Source: Marinibaculum pumilum (GTDB lineage: Bacteria > Pseudomonadota > Alphaproteobacteria > Ferrovibrionales > Ferrovibrionaceae). From it: a stretch of 64,000 nucleotides of DNA. The position numbers and the translations under genes are program-made. The stretch lies in assembly GCF_042646425.1 (NCBI RefSeq), contig NZ_JBHRTR010000028.1, positions 620,001-684,000 on the forward strand. The letters are read 5' to 3'. Below the pieces are notes generated by a model. It made no database searches and was not told the DNA's origin. It saw only the letters and a program-made list of their open reading frames with translations. Numbering within the stretch: position 1 is the stretch's first letter; each line of letters begins with the position of its first letter. Positions 1 to 8,175 of the stretch are shown piece after piece.

Positions 1-185
1 CCGGCGACGGGATCGAGGGGGTCTATGCGACCCTCTTCACCGGCTACAGGCTGACGCCGCAATGGGGCCTGTTCGCGGTGGGCAGCGCCAAGCGCCTGGT
101 GGGGGGCGCCGGCGACAGCCCGATCGTGAAGCAGGGCAGCGCCAATCAGTTTATCGGCGGGTTCGGGATAACCTATACCTTCTGA
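1..185 (+). CDS. MipA/OmpV family outer membrane protein, C-terminal fragment
   Basis: Only the last 60 codons are in the window, and the gene runs in from the left edge. The visible end has the tail typical of MipA/OmpV proteins: GYRLTPQWGLF, then a DSPIV block, then a terminal beta-strand ending in aromatic Phe (GITYTF), the usual signal for outer-membrane barrel assembly. MipA-like proteins are outer-membrane barrels, described in some species as scaffolds for murein-synthesising enzymes. The stop is at 183-185. The substrate or partner cannot be told from this fragment. Confidence 0.75.
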   Translation, partial: GDGIEGVYATLFTGYRLTPQWGLFAVGSAKRLVGGAGDSPIVKQGSANQFIGGFGITYTF

Positions 186-252
186 CCGTTGCCGCTTGCC
201 CTGTCGCGAACCGGGCGGCGACGGCGCCGCTTTGCGAGAGGGCATCGATGCG

Positions 253-2691
253 ATGGGGAAGGGGATGATGTTGCGCTGGTATGGATGGGCCTTGCCGGCC
301 TGCTTTGTCATGTTCGGCTGGCTGCTGTTCCTGGGGTCCGCGCCACCCGCGTCGGCGCAGGCCGCGGCCATGGTCAAGGAGGCGACCGCCGAATCGGGCG
401 GCTCCGGCCAGGCATCGACCGCCGACAGCAGCGAGGCGGCATCGATCCTGGAGCAGGCGAAGGCGTCCGGCGCCACCATCATCGTCATCGAACCGGGCAT
501 GCAGCCGAAGGCCGTCGATGCCGGTCCGGACATGGCGGAGCAGATCACCGCCCTGATGAACGCGCTGCGCGCCAGCACCCTGGAGCTTGCCGCCGACGCG
601 CCCAGTTTCCCGGAACAGTACCAGGCCGCGCTGAAGCGCTATGGCGGGCTGGAGAGCCTGGGCTATGCGCTGGTCCTGCTGTTGGCCGCCCTGGTGGTCG
701 GGTATGGGGCGGAAGCCCTGATCGACCGCTGGGCGCGGCCGCAGATGGCCCTGCTGTTCCGCGGCACGCCGGAAAGCCGGGCGGAAAAGATCGCCTTCCT
801 GCTGACCCGCGCGATTGTCCGCATCCTGCGGGTCCTGGTCCAGGCCGCGGTGGCCGCCGCGGTGGTGTTCGCCGTCGATCCCGACAACGAGGCGATCAAG
901 AGCATCGCCCTCCTTGCCCTCGCGATGTTCGCGATTGCCGGCTGCGGCGAGGCGGTGTTCCGCAACATCACCGCCGCGGACGCGCCGGAACACCGGCTGC
1001 TGGCGCTGGACCAGGACCAGGCCTGGGGCCTCTACCGGGACCTGCGGAACGTACTGTTCTTCGTCCTGGTCGTGGCCTTCCTGGCCAAGAGCACGGAAAT
1101 CCTGGGCATGCCGCATCTCGGCGCGCTGCTGGCGCGCTCCGTTTCCGCCCTGGTCGCCGGGATCGCCAGCATCTGGTTCACCCTGCGCCAGCGTCGCACC
1201 GTCGAGCGGATCATCCTGGGCCACCGGCCGGGCCGCGCCTCGCCGCCGCGGCGGGTGCTGGCACATCTGTGGTACGTCCCGGTGCTGCTGTACTTCCTGA
1301 TCGCCTGGGCGACGACCGGGGTGGAACTGCTGCTGGGGATCGAGGCACCGCTGCAGCTGGTCGGGCTGCCGGTCGTGGTGGCGCTGGGCGCCATCGCCGC
1401 CTATGGCGTGATGCTGATGCTGGCGGACATCGTCTTCAAGCGGCGGATGCCGGCGCCGGCGGCTTCTGCCGCGGCGATGCCACCGGATGGCGGCCCCACC
1501 GAACAGGCGCCTGCCATGCCTGTGGCCGGAGAGGCAGGCGCGGAAGAACCGCTTCCCGCGGAACCGGTGCCTGCAGAAGCGGCGCCGGAGGATGCCGAGG
1601 CGGCGGCGGCGGCGCCGCCGCCGGTCGACCGCAGCTATGCCGGGCTGGCGGAACGGGCTGTCGGCTGGATCGCGGTGCTGGGCGCGGCCGCCGTCATGAT
1701 GGACGTCTGGGGACTGGATTCGGCGGTGTTCGGCGGTTTCTGGGGCGCCTTCTGGGAGATCGTGCTGGTCGCCTTTGTGGCCTGGCTGGCCTATGAGGCG
1801 GTGCGCATCGCCGTCGACCGCCGGATCGCCGAGGAAGGCGTGTCGAACGGCGCTGCCGGCAGCCCGATGGACGAGGAGGGGCCGCGGCGCGGCCTGTCCC
1901 GTCTCGGCACCCTGCTGCCGATGTTCCGCACCTTCCTGCTGCTGTCGATCCTGGTCTTCGCCGGGATGATCATCCTGTCCGCCATGGGGGTCGACGTGAC
2001 GCCGCTGTTCGCCGGTGCCGGCGTGATCGGCCTGGCGATCGGCTTCGGCGCCCAGACCCTGATCCGCGACATCTTCTCAGGCGCCTTCTTCCTGATCGAC
2101 GACGCCTTCCGGCTGGGCGAATACGTCAATGTCGGGCCGGTGAAGGGCACGGTGGAGCGGGTGTCGATCCGGTCGATGCAGCTGCGCCACCAGCTGGGGC
2201 CGCTGCACACCATCCCGTTCGGCGAGATCACGCACCTGCAGAACTATTCCCGCGACTGGGTGATGATGAAGCTGCCGCTGCGGGTGACCTACGACACCGA
2301 TGTCGAGAAGGTGCGCAAGTTGATCAAGAATCTGGGGCAGGAGCTGCAGGAGGACCCGCTGATCGGGCATCTTTTCCTGCAGCCGCTGAAGAGCCAGGGC
2401 GTCTACCAGATGGAAGATTCCGCGATGATCATCCGGGTCAAGTTCATGACCCGGCCGGGCGACCAGTTCATGGTGCGCAAGGCGGTCTATTCCCGGATCC
2501 GGGAGCTGTTCGCCGAGAACGGCATCCGCTTCGCCCATCGCGAGGTGACGGTCCGCGTGGCGGAGGGCCATGGCGACGGCGCCGAGCCGGATCCCCGCAG
2601 GGCAGGCGCGGCGGCCGGCGCGGCACTGTCCGCGATCGCAGCGTCGGAGCAGGCGGCCGGCGGGCAGCCGGCGGGCGGCGACGGGCGCTGA
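253..2691 (+). CDS. MscS-family mechanosensitive ion channel
   Basis: Inner-membrane channel predicted to open under membrane tension and release solutes during hypo-osmotic shock. The product is 812 residues if the ATG at 253 is used; an in-frame upstream ATG at 196 would place extra residues before the signal peptide. An N-terminal signal sequence ends near PASAQA, followed by a periplasmic stretch and several hydrophobic helices. The MscS core lies at about residues 560-790, with the pore-helix pattern GAGVIGLAIGFGAQ and the following IRDIFSG and GEYV segments. Residues about 400-460 form an Ala/Pro/Glu-rich insert between membrane segments. At this length it belongs to the large multi-helix MscS group (YbdG/MscK-like size) and not the minimal 286-residue MscS. 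Confidence 0.9.
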   Translation: MGKGMMLRWYGWALPACFVMFGWLLFLGSAPPASAQAAAMVKEATAESGGSGQASTADSSEAASILEQAKASGATIIVIEPGMQPKAVDAGPDMAEQITALMNALRASTLELAADAPSFPEQYQAALKRYGGLESLGYALVLLLAALVVGYGAEALIDRWARPQMALLFRGTPESRAEKIAFLLTRAIVRILRVLVQAAVAAAVVFAVDPDNEAIKSIALLALAMFAIAGCGEAVFRNITAADAPEHRLLALDQDQAWGLYRDLRNVLFFVLVVAFLAKSTEILGMPHLGALLARSVSALVAGIASIWFTLRQRRTVERIILGHRPGRASPPRRVLAHLWYVPVLLYFLIAWATTGVELLLGIEAPLQLVGLPVVVALGAIAAYGVMLMLADIVFKRRMPAPAASAAAMPPDGGPTEQAPAMPVAGEAGAEEPLPAEPVPAEAAPEDAEAAAAAPPPVDRSYAGLAERAVGWIAVLGAAAVMMDVWGLDSAVFGGFWGAFWEIVLVAFVAWLAYEAVRIAVDRRIAEEGVSNGAAGSPMDEEGPRRGLSRLGTLLPMFRTFLLLSILVFAGMIILSAMGVDVTPLFAGAGVIGLAIGFGAQTLIRDIFSGAFFLIDDAFRLGEYVNVGPVKGTVERVSIRSMQLRHQLGPLHTIPFGEITHLQNYSRDWVMMKLPLRVTYDTDVEKVRKLIKNLGQELQEDPLIGHLFLQPLKSQGVYQMEDSAMIIRVKFMTRPGDQFMVRKAVYSRIRELFAENGIRFAHREVTVRVAEGHGDGAEPDPRRAGAAAGAALSAIAASEQAAGGQPAGGDGR

Positions 2692-2709
2692 GACGGCGGG
2701 GCGGCCGGG

Positions 2710-3471
2710 TCAGAGGTCGAAGCCGCCCCCGTCGTCGAAACCCCCGCCGTCGAAGAAGCCGCCGTCGTCATAGCCGCCCTGATCGACGCCACCCGGATCA
2801 TAGCCGCCGGGGTCGGTGCCGGCCTGGTCGTAGCCCGCAGGAATGCCCCCGTCCGGTGCGCCGCCGGACGGATCGGCAGCGCCCCAGGGGCCTGCCGCGC
2901 CGGCGCCCTCGTCCACGACGGTCTGGTTGACGATCTCCTCCTGCGGCATGGCCTCCGCAATGCCGCCGCCGAACATATGCTCCAGGCCGGAGAACAGCGC
3001 CATGCCGCCGGCGACGCCGAGGGCTGTGCTCATCGCCGAGCCCAGAAAGCTCTGTCCGCCGCCGAAGCCGGCGCCCCGCCGGCCGAAGCCGCTCCCGACT
3101 GCATTTCCGCCGAAGGCATTGCCGCCGCCCGCCTGCGGGGCCTGTGGTGGCAGGCTCCGCGTCTGGGCGGCACCCGACAGCGGCACCCGCGGCACCGAAC
3201 CCAGGAAGCTGCCGCCGCCGGTGGTGGCGGGAACGGACGACCGCGCCTGCAGGTCGCGAACCTGCGCCTGCAGCTGGCGGATCTGCTCCTGCGCGGCGGC
3301 CAGGCCATGCTCGTAGACCAGGGCGGTCTGCGCCATGCGATAGGCCAGGTCGGGATTGCGGCCCACCGCCTCGCGAATCAGGCCGTCGGCCTCCGCATCC
3401 TTGTCGGCGGCGGGGGCCTGGCCCAGCCGGTCGAAGAAGCCGGTCAAAAGGGTGCGTTCCTCGGGGGTCAT
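2710..3471 (-). CDS. DUF2076 domain protein
   Basis: A 253-residue product of unknown function. The N-terminus (MTPEERTLLTGFFDRL) and the following helical segment with a Gln-rich coiled stretch (EQIRQLQAQVRDLQ) match the DUF2076 family, often annotated as a periplasmic ligand-binding sensor without direct proof. A Gly/Ala hydrophobic segment sits in the middle, and the C-terminus is a Gly/Asp/Phe-rich low-complexity tail (repeats of GGYD, DGGGFDDGGG). The start at 3471 is favoured over an upstream in-frame ATG at 3531 because AGGAGG lies six bases before it. It is convergent with the MscS gene, 18 bases away. Confidence 0.75.
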   Translation of the reverse strand: MTPEERTLLTGFFDRLGQAPAADKDAEADGLIREAVGRNPDLAYRMAQTALVYEHGLAAAQEQIRQLQAQVRDLQARSSVPATTGGGSFLGSVPRVPLSGAAQTRSLPPQAPQAGGGNAFGGNAVGSGFGRRGAGFGGGQSFLGSAMSTALGVAGGMALFSGLEHMFGGGIAEAMPQEEIVNQTVVDEGAGAAGPWGAADPSGGAPDGGIPAGYDQAGTDPGGYDPGGVDQGGYDDGGFFDGGGFDDGGGFDL

Positions 3472-3533
3472 GTCCTGCCTCCTGCGGGATCGGTGCCATC
3501 CCGATATCGGGGCCGGCACCGCCATCGGCAAGG

Positions 3534-4310
3534 TCAGAGGCCGTGCATCCCGGTCAACAGGTGCGAGGACATGCCGCCATCGGCGGCGATATTGGCGCCG
3601 CGCAGCCAGCCGGAGCCGGTCGACAGCAGGAAGCCGACCACCGGCGCGATGTCGACCGGCCGGCCCGGCCGGTCCATCACCCGCATATCCTCCTCCGCCC
3701 GGGCGCCCAGGGTCTCGATGAAGTCGGGCAGGATCGGCGTGTCCACCGGGCCCGGGCTGATCGCGTTCATGCGGATGCCGCGCTCCCGCCAGGTCCAGCG
3801 GTTCTGCATCGTCCAGACGATCAGCGCCTCCTTCGACAGGAAGTAGGAGCGACCGCCCTCGGCGAGCCGGTTGTCGGCACAGAAGCCGGCAATGTCGCCG
3901 TCGAAGTCGAGCGCCAGCGCGCCCCGGACCTGGTCCAGCGCATCCGCCCAGCCGAAGCCGGCCAGGGAGGCCAGGTTCACGATCGAGGCACCGTCCGCCA
4001 GCTTCGGCACCAGCCGTTCGGTCAGTCGCCGCAGGCCGATCAAGTTGACCTTCAGCAGCAGGTCGGGGGCCGCGGTCGGCGGCAGGCCGGCGATATTGGC
4101 CAGCCCGTCGGCACCTTCGGGCAGGCGCGTGGCCAGGTCGTCGATCGCCGCCGGGTCGGACAGGTCGGACAGGAACAGCTCGTCGGCATTGTCCGTGTCG
4201 TGCCGGTCGACGCCGATGACCCGTGCGCCGGCCGCACGCAGCTGCCGGCAGGTCTCCGCGCCGATGCCGGAGGCGGCACCGGTAACAATGTAGGTTCGTC
4301 CGTTGTGCAT
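3534..4310 (-). CDS. Short-chain dehydrogenase/reductase (coniferyl-alcohol/3-alpha-HSD-like)
   Basis: NAD(P)-dependent oxidoreductase of 258 residues. It has the Rossmann motif TGAASGIG (residues 10-17), a degenerate NNAG motif (NIAG, 72-75), Ser115 and the catalytic pair Y156-x3-K160. The early replacement of long loops by a short DxxD region resembles 3-alpha-hydroxysteroid and coniferyl-alcohol dehydrogenases. It is the last gene of the leftward Liv/GMC/ALDH cluster, 39 bases after LivF, so it probably oxidises or reduces the imported alcohol or a later intermediate. The exact substrate is not visible. Confidence 0.85.
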   Translation of the reverse strand: MHNGRTYIVTGAASGIGAETCRQLRAAGARVIGVDRHDTDNADELFLSDLSDPAAIDDLATRLPEGADGLANIAGLPPTAAPDLLLKVNLIGLRRLTERLVPKLADGASIVNLASLAGFGWADALDQVRGALALDFDGDIAGFCADNRLAEGGRSYFLSKEALIVWTMQNRWTWRERGIRMNAISPGPVDTPILPDFIETLGARAEEDMRVMDRPGRPVDIAPVVGFLLSTGSGWLRGANIAADGGMSSHLLTGMHGL

Positions 4311-4349
4311 GATTGGCTCCTGCTTTGCCGGGCCGCAGTCGGCCGGCTT

Positions 4350-5066
4350 TCAGTTCATCTGGGGGCGGGCCAGGTAGGCGGCGTCCAGCAGGTCGGGCCG
4401 CGCCTTCAGCTCCGCCGCCGTGCCGCGGAAATGCGTGCGGCCGCCGCGCAGCACCAGGGCATCATCGGCGATGCCCAGCGCCAGCTCGGTGAACTGCTCG
4501 ATCAGGACGATGCCGGTGCCGCGCGCCTTCAGGTCCGCCACCACCGCCATCAGCCGCTTCACGATCAGCGGCGCCAGGCCCAGCGACATCTCGTCGATCA
4601 GGATGTATTTCGGCCGCGCCATCAGGGCATGGCCCAGCGCCACCATCTGCTGCTGCCCGCCGGACAGGGTGCCGGCCGGCTGCTGCCGGCGGGCTGCCAG
4701 TTCCGGGAACAGGTCGTAGGTATCGGCCAGCGCCTGCGCCGCCCCCCGCGGCAGCAGCGAGCCGGCCGCGCGCAGATTGTCCTCGACGCTCAGGCGGGTC
4801 AGCACCCTGTGGCCCTCCGGCACCGCGGCGACTCCGGCCTTGCGGATCGCGTCGGGCCCCAGCCCGCCGATCGCCTTGCCGTCGGCATGGATGCTGCCGC
4901 CGGCAAGCGGCAGCATGCCGGCGACCGCCAGCACCAGCTCCGACTTGCCGGCGCCGTTGGCGCCCAGGATCGCCGTCACCTGCCCCGGCGCCACCGACAG
5001 GCTGACCTCCGACACCACCCTGCGGCCGTCCTTCAGCACCGACAGGGCATCGACCTCCAGGCTCAT
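4350..5066 (-). CDS. Branched-chain-amino-acid-type ABC transporter ATPase (LivF-like)
   Basis: Cytoplasmic ATP-binding subunit of 238 residues. Walker A is GANGAGKS (35-42), the signature is LSGGQQQ, and Walker B is ILIDEMSLGLAP, which is typical of LivF. Its ATG overlaps the stop of the LivM-LivG fusion by four bases (ATGA), so the two are translationally coupled. LivF/LivG-type importers carry amino acids but also urea, amides, aromatic acids and other compounds. The neighbouring alcohol and aldehyde oxidation genes argue that this one is not a leucine importer. Confidence 0.93.
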   Translation of the reverse strand: MSLEVDALSVLKDGRRVVSEVSLSVAPGQVTAILGANGAGKSELVLAVAGMLPLAGGSIHADGKAIGGLGPDAIRKAGVAAVPEGHRVLTRLSVEDNLRAAGSLLPRGAAQALADTYDLFPELAARRQQPAGTLSGGQQQMVALGHALMARPKYILIDEMSLGLAPLIVKRLMAVVADLKARGTGIVLIEQFTELALGIADDALVLRGGRTHFRGTAAELKARPDLLDAAYLARPQMN

Positions 5067-6802
5067 GCCGCGCCCTCCTCAATCCCCAGATAGGCGGCGC
5101 GCACTTTCGGGTCGGCGAGCACCTCCGCCGTCGGACCGAAGGCGATCCGCTTGCCGAAGTCGAGCACCAGGGTCTCCGCGCAGATGCGCGAGATCAGGTC
5201 CACGTCATGGTCGATCACCAGGGTCATGGCGCCGGTCTCGTCGTGGATCCGCAGGATCAGGTCGCCCAGCGCGCGGGTCTCCTCCGCCGACAGGCCGCCG
5301 GCGGGTTCGTCGAACATGACGATGCGGGGGCCGCCAACCAGGCATTTGGCGATATCGACCAGCCGCCGCTGGAAGCTGTTCAGCCCCGCGGCCGGCTGCT
5401 CGGCCATCTCCTGCAGGCCGACAAAAGCCAGGGCGCGGTCCACCTCCGCCTGCTTCTGCCGCGGGGTCAGTGCCAGCCCGTCCATCTGCACCCGGACATT
5501 CTCCGCCAGCGACAGGTCGTCGGCGATCTCCTCCTTCTGGAACGACCGGCGCAGGCCCCACTGGCTGCGGCGGTGCGGCGACATCCGCATCAGGTCGGCG
5601 CCGCCGGCCAGCACCCTTCCGTCACTGGCGGTCACGAAGCCGGACAGCACGTTCATCAGGGTGGTCTTGCCGGCGCCGTTCGGGCCGATGATGCCGCTGA
5701 CTGGGCGGCTGAAGGACGCCTCCACCCCGTCCAGCGCCAGCACGCCCCCGAAGCGCACCGTGACGTCGCTGATCTCCACCGGCGGCTGCAGCCCGCCCGC
5801 CGCCGGCGGCGCGGCCGCGCGGCCCGGCAGGCGACGGCGCAGATTGCCGGCAAGCTCCATCACCTGGCCGGCGATGCCGTTCGGCGCGGTGATCACCGCG
5901 TGCAGCAGGCCGGCGCCGAAGATGACGAAGGACAGGTCGGCATCCAGGCCCCAGTCGTTCAGCAGCGCCGGCAGGATGCGGAACAGGGCGGCGGCGATCA
6001 CCGCGCCCAGCCAGGAGGCGGCGCCGCCGACCACCGCCAGGGCGAAGACCAGCACGCTCTCGCTGGCGCGGAAGGTGCCGCCGTCCAGCAGGCCCAGGCT
6101 GCCCGCCAGCAGGCCGCCGGCGACGCCGGCCAGCAGGCCGGACAGGGCGAAGGCCCAGGTCTTGTACAGGGTGACATTGACCCCGGCCGACATGGCGGCG
6201 GCCTCCGACCGGCGGATCATCGCCCAGGCGCGGCCAGGCGCCAGCCGCCGGTGCAGCTCGATCAGCAGGAAGCCGAGGAGGGCGACGAAGACCGTGTAGC
6301 GCAGATAGGCCTCGTCGCTCTGTGCGATGACGGGCCGCCGGAACGGCGCGCCGGAGCCGGTCTGCACCCCCCAGAACCCCTCGCCGCCATTGGGGAACTG
6401 GTAGGTGGCCAGCATGATCTCCAGCCCGCCGGCCGCCATCAGGGTGACCAGGGCCAGGTACAGCCCGCGCAGGCGCAGTGCCGGCAGGGCCAGGATCATG
6501 CCCAGCACCATGGTGACCGCGCCGGCGGCGATCAGGTTGATCTCGAACGGCAGGTCCAGGCCGTGGTTCAGGCGCAGCACCACCCAGCCGCCGATCCCCA
6601 TCAGCCCGACCTGGGTCAGGCTGACCATGCCCAGCCGGGCATACATGAAGGCGACGCCGGCGATCGCCAGGGCGAAGCAGGCGGTGGAGGTGAAGATGTT
6701 CAGCCACTGGCTGCCGGCGATCGACGGCACGACCAGCAGGGCGAACAGGGCGAAGGCCAGCCCGGCGCGGCCCGACGGCGTGGTGCTGAAGAGGCTCGGC
6801 AT
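5063..6802 (-). CDS. LivM permease-LivG ATPase fusion protein
   Basis: A 579-residue fusion of two importer subunits usually made separately. Residues 1 to about 310 are a LivM-type permease with many hydrophobic helices. After a Pro/Ala linker (about 325-340), residues 341-579 are a LivG-type ATPase with Walker A GPNGAGKT (373-380) and Walker B IVMFDEPAGGLSAEE. The ABC signature is unusual: LNSFQRR stands where LSGGQ or LSYGQ would be expected. It lies between LivH (seven bases upstream) and LivF (four-base overlap). Whether the altered signature still supports hydrolysis cannot be told; the partner LivF has an intact signature. Confidence 0.92.
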   Translation of the reverse strand: MPSLFSTTPSGRAGLAFALFALLVVPSIAGSQWLNIFTSTACFALAIAGVAFMYARLGMVSLTQVGLMGIGGWVVLRLNHGLDLPFEINLIAAGAVTMVLGMILALPALRLRGLYLALVTLMAAGGLEIMLATYQFPNGGEGFWGVQTGSGAPFRRPVIAQSDEAYLRYTVFVALLGFLLIELHRRLAPGRAWAMIRRSEAAAMSAGVNVTLYKTWAFALSGLLAGVAGGLLAGSLGLLDGGTFRASESVLVFALAVVGGAASWLGAVIAAALFRILPALLNDWGLDADLSFVIFGAGLLHAVITAPNGIAGQVMELAGNLRRRLPGRAAAPPAAGGLQPPVEISDVTVRFGGVLALDGVEASFSRPVSGIIGPNGAGKTTLMNVLSGFVTASDGRVLAGGADLMRMSPHRRSQWGLRRSFQKEEIADDLSLAENVRVQMDGLALTPRQKQAEVDRALAFVGLQEMAEQPAAGLNSFQRRLVDIAKCLVGGPRIVMFDEPAGGLSAEETRALGDLILRIHDETGAMTLVIDHDVDLISRICAETLVLDFGKRIAFGPTAEVLADPKVRAAYLGIEEGAA

Positions 6803-6808
6803 CGCGGC

Positions 6809-7765
6809 TCAGTCCTTGCTGTCGAAGGTCAGCCGGGTGTGGCGCTGGTACCAGAGCAGCACCAGTGCCGCGATCACGAAGGGGGCGATGGGCCGTGCGC
6901 CCTTCAGCACCGGGGACAGGGTCAGCAGGCTCTCGATCACGCCCATCGACAGGCCGCCGACCAGGACCAGGCCCAGGCTTTCCAGCCGGCCGCAGACGGC
7001 GGCGGCGATGGCGGGGATCACCATGAAGGTGATCACCGTCGGCTCCAGCCGGATCAGGTCGCCGAACATCAGCCCGGTGAAGCCGGCGATCACGCCCGAC
7101 AGGCCCCAGGCGATGGTCTCCACCTTCAGGATCGGCACGCCGATCAGGGCCGACAGGCTGCGGTCGTTGGCCAGGGAGCGCATCTGCAGCCCGGTGACCG
7201 TGCGGGTCAGGTAGAGCCAGATCCCGGCGACGATGCCGATCGAGGCCAGGACCACGATCAGCCGGGTCGCCGTCACCCGCAGGCCCAGAAGCTGGACGCC
7301 GATCTTGTCGGTGGGCAGCGACAGTTTCCGCGGATCGTCGATCCACAGGAAGCTGACGATGCCCAGGACGATCAGGGCGAAGCCCAGGGTGGCCACGGCC
7401 TTCACCACCGGTTCGCGCCAGGACAGCAGCGGCGCGATCAGCCGGCCGTAGAGCAGCAGGATGGCGGTCGCCAGCAGGATGCAGGCCGCCCACGCGAAGG
7501 GCGGCCAGACCCCCCACTGGTCCAGCTGCCAGGCGGTCATCGCGCCGGCGGCGCCGGCCGCCCCGTTGGCGAAGTTCAGCACCCCGGTGGCGCGGTACAG
7601 CACCACCATGCCGATGCCGCCCAGGGCGTAGAGCGAGCCGACCGCCAGGCCGGAGACGAAGAACAGCCCGACGATCTTGCCCGGCTTGTCCCAGCCCAGG
7701 ATCGCCACGACGGCGACCATCAGGACGACGTACAGGCCCCAGTTCAGCAGCCGCGCCTGCGTCAC
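6809..7765 (-). CDS. Branched-chain-amino-acid-type ABC permease (LivH-like)
   Basis: Inner-membrane permease of 318 residues with about eight to nine hydrophobic helices and the LivH-like pattern GGIGMVVLYRATGVLNFANG. The start is a GTG at 7765 preceded by CAGGAG at suitable spacing. It works with the LivM-LivG fusion and LivF downstream and with the binding protein encoded upstream at 8176-9429. A 410-base gap with a strong hairpin separates it from the binding-protein gene, consistent with making more binding protein than permease. Confidence 0.92.
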   Translation of the reverse strand: MTQARLLNWGLYVVLMVAVVAILGWDKPGKIVGLFFVSGLAVGSLYALGGIGMVVLYRATGVLNFANGAAGAAGAMTAWQLDQWGVWPPFAWAACILLATAILLLYGRLIAPLLSWREPVVKAVATLGFALIVLGIVSFLWIDDPRKLSLPTDKIGVQLLGLRVTATRLIVVLASIGIVAGIWLYLTRTVTGLQMRSLANDRSLSALIGVPILKVETIAWGLSGVIAGFTGLMFGDLIRLEPTVITFMVIPAIAAAVCGRLESLGLVLVGGLSMGVIESLLTLSPVLKGARPIAPFVIAALVLLWYQRHTRLTFDSKD

Positions 7766-7863
7766 GCGCGCCGGCTCCTGCCGGTGACGAGGCGGCAGGG
7801 GGCACCCGCCTCGTCCAGGATCGTCACTCGCGTACTTGATGCGCTAGTCCATGCTGCCGCTCT

Positions 7864-7889
7864 CTCAATCAATGCCTGCCCTGATTGAG
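7864..7889. other. Small inverted repeat
   Basis: CTCAATCA and TGATTGAG form a perfect eight-bp stem around a ten-base loop, about 100 bases upstream of the LivH start on the minus strand. It could be a processing site or an operator. There is no T-tract. Confidence 0.35.
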
Positions 7890-7900
7890 CCGCGCGGTGC

Positions 7901-7931
7901 GATGGACCACCGGGACAAGCCCGGTGGTGAC
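7901..7931. repeat. Half copy of the dispersed palindromic repeat
   Basis: Contains CCACCGGG-acaag-CCCGGTGG followed by TGACG. This is the same layout as one arm of the full-length repeats at 13576, 28051, 54211 and 61512 (…ATGGA, GC-rich arm, aAGcCC, arm, TGAC). Confidence 0.5.
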
Positions 7932-8121
7932 GCGTTGGGACGTGCAATGGTTTTCCTGTCCAGCTTCGGCGCCCGGTTTCGCGAACCCAGCCCCAAAGCG
8001 ACGCTCCGCTATGGTCGGCCGTGCCCAACCGGAAACTGGTGCCTCCCTTGCGGTGGTCCATATCGAGGCCGGTCTCAGTAATCGCGGGATCCTCCGGAAG
8101 CCGTCAGGCCGTGACGCAATT

Positions 8122-8155
8122 GACCCGCCCGCGGGGCGAAGCCGGCGGGCGGGTC
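8122..8155 (-). terminator. Hairpin after the binding-protein gene
   Basis: GACCCGCCCGC (8122-8132) pairs perfectly with GCGGGCGGGTC (8145-8155), giving an 11-bp GC stem with a 12-base loop about 20 bases beyond the binding-protein stop. No T-run follows on the minus strand. It may be an imperfect terminator or a 3'-end stabiliser rather than a full intrinsic terminator. Confidence 0.55.
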
Positions 8156-8175
8156 ACTCTGCCGCTACCCTGCGC

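Larger units (their letters stand above)
7766..8175. other. Intergenic gap inside the Liv cluster
   Basis: No convincing gene in these 410 bases. The region holds an 11-bp-stem hairpin just beyond the binding-protein stop (8122-8155), an eight-bp-stem hairpin (7864-7889) and a half copy of the dispersed palindromic repeat (7901-7931). Together these suggest partial termination or mRNA stabilisation between the binding-protein gene and the permease genes. Confidence 0.6.
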
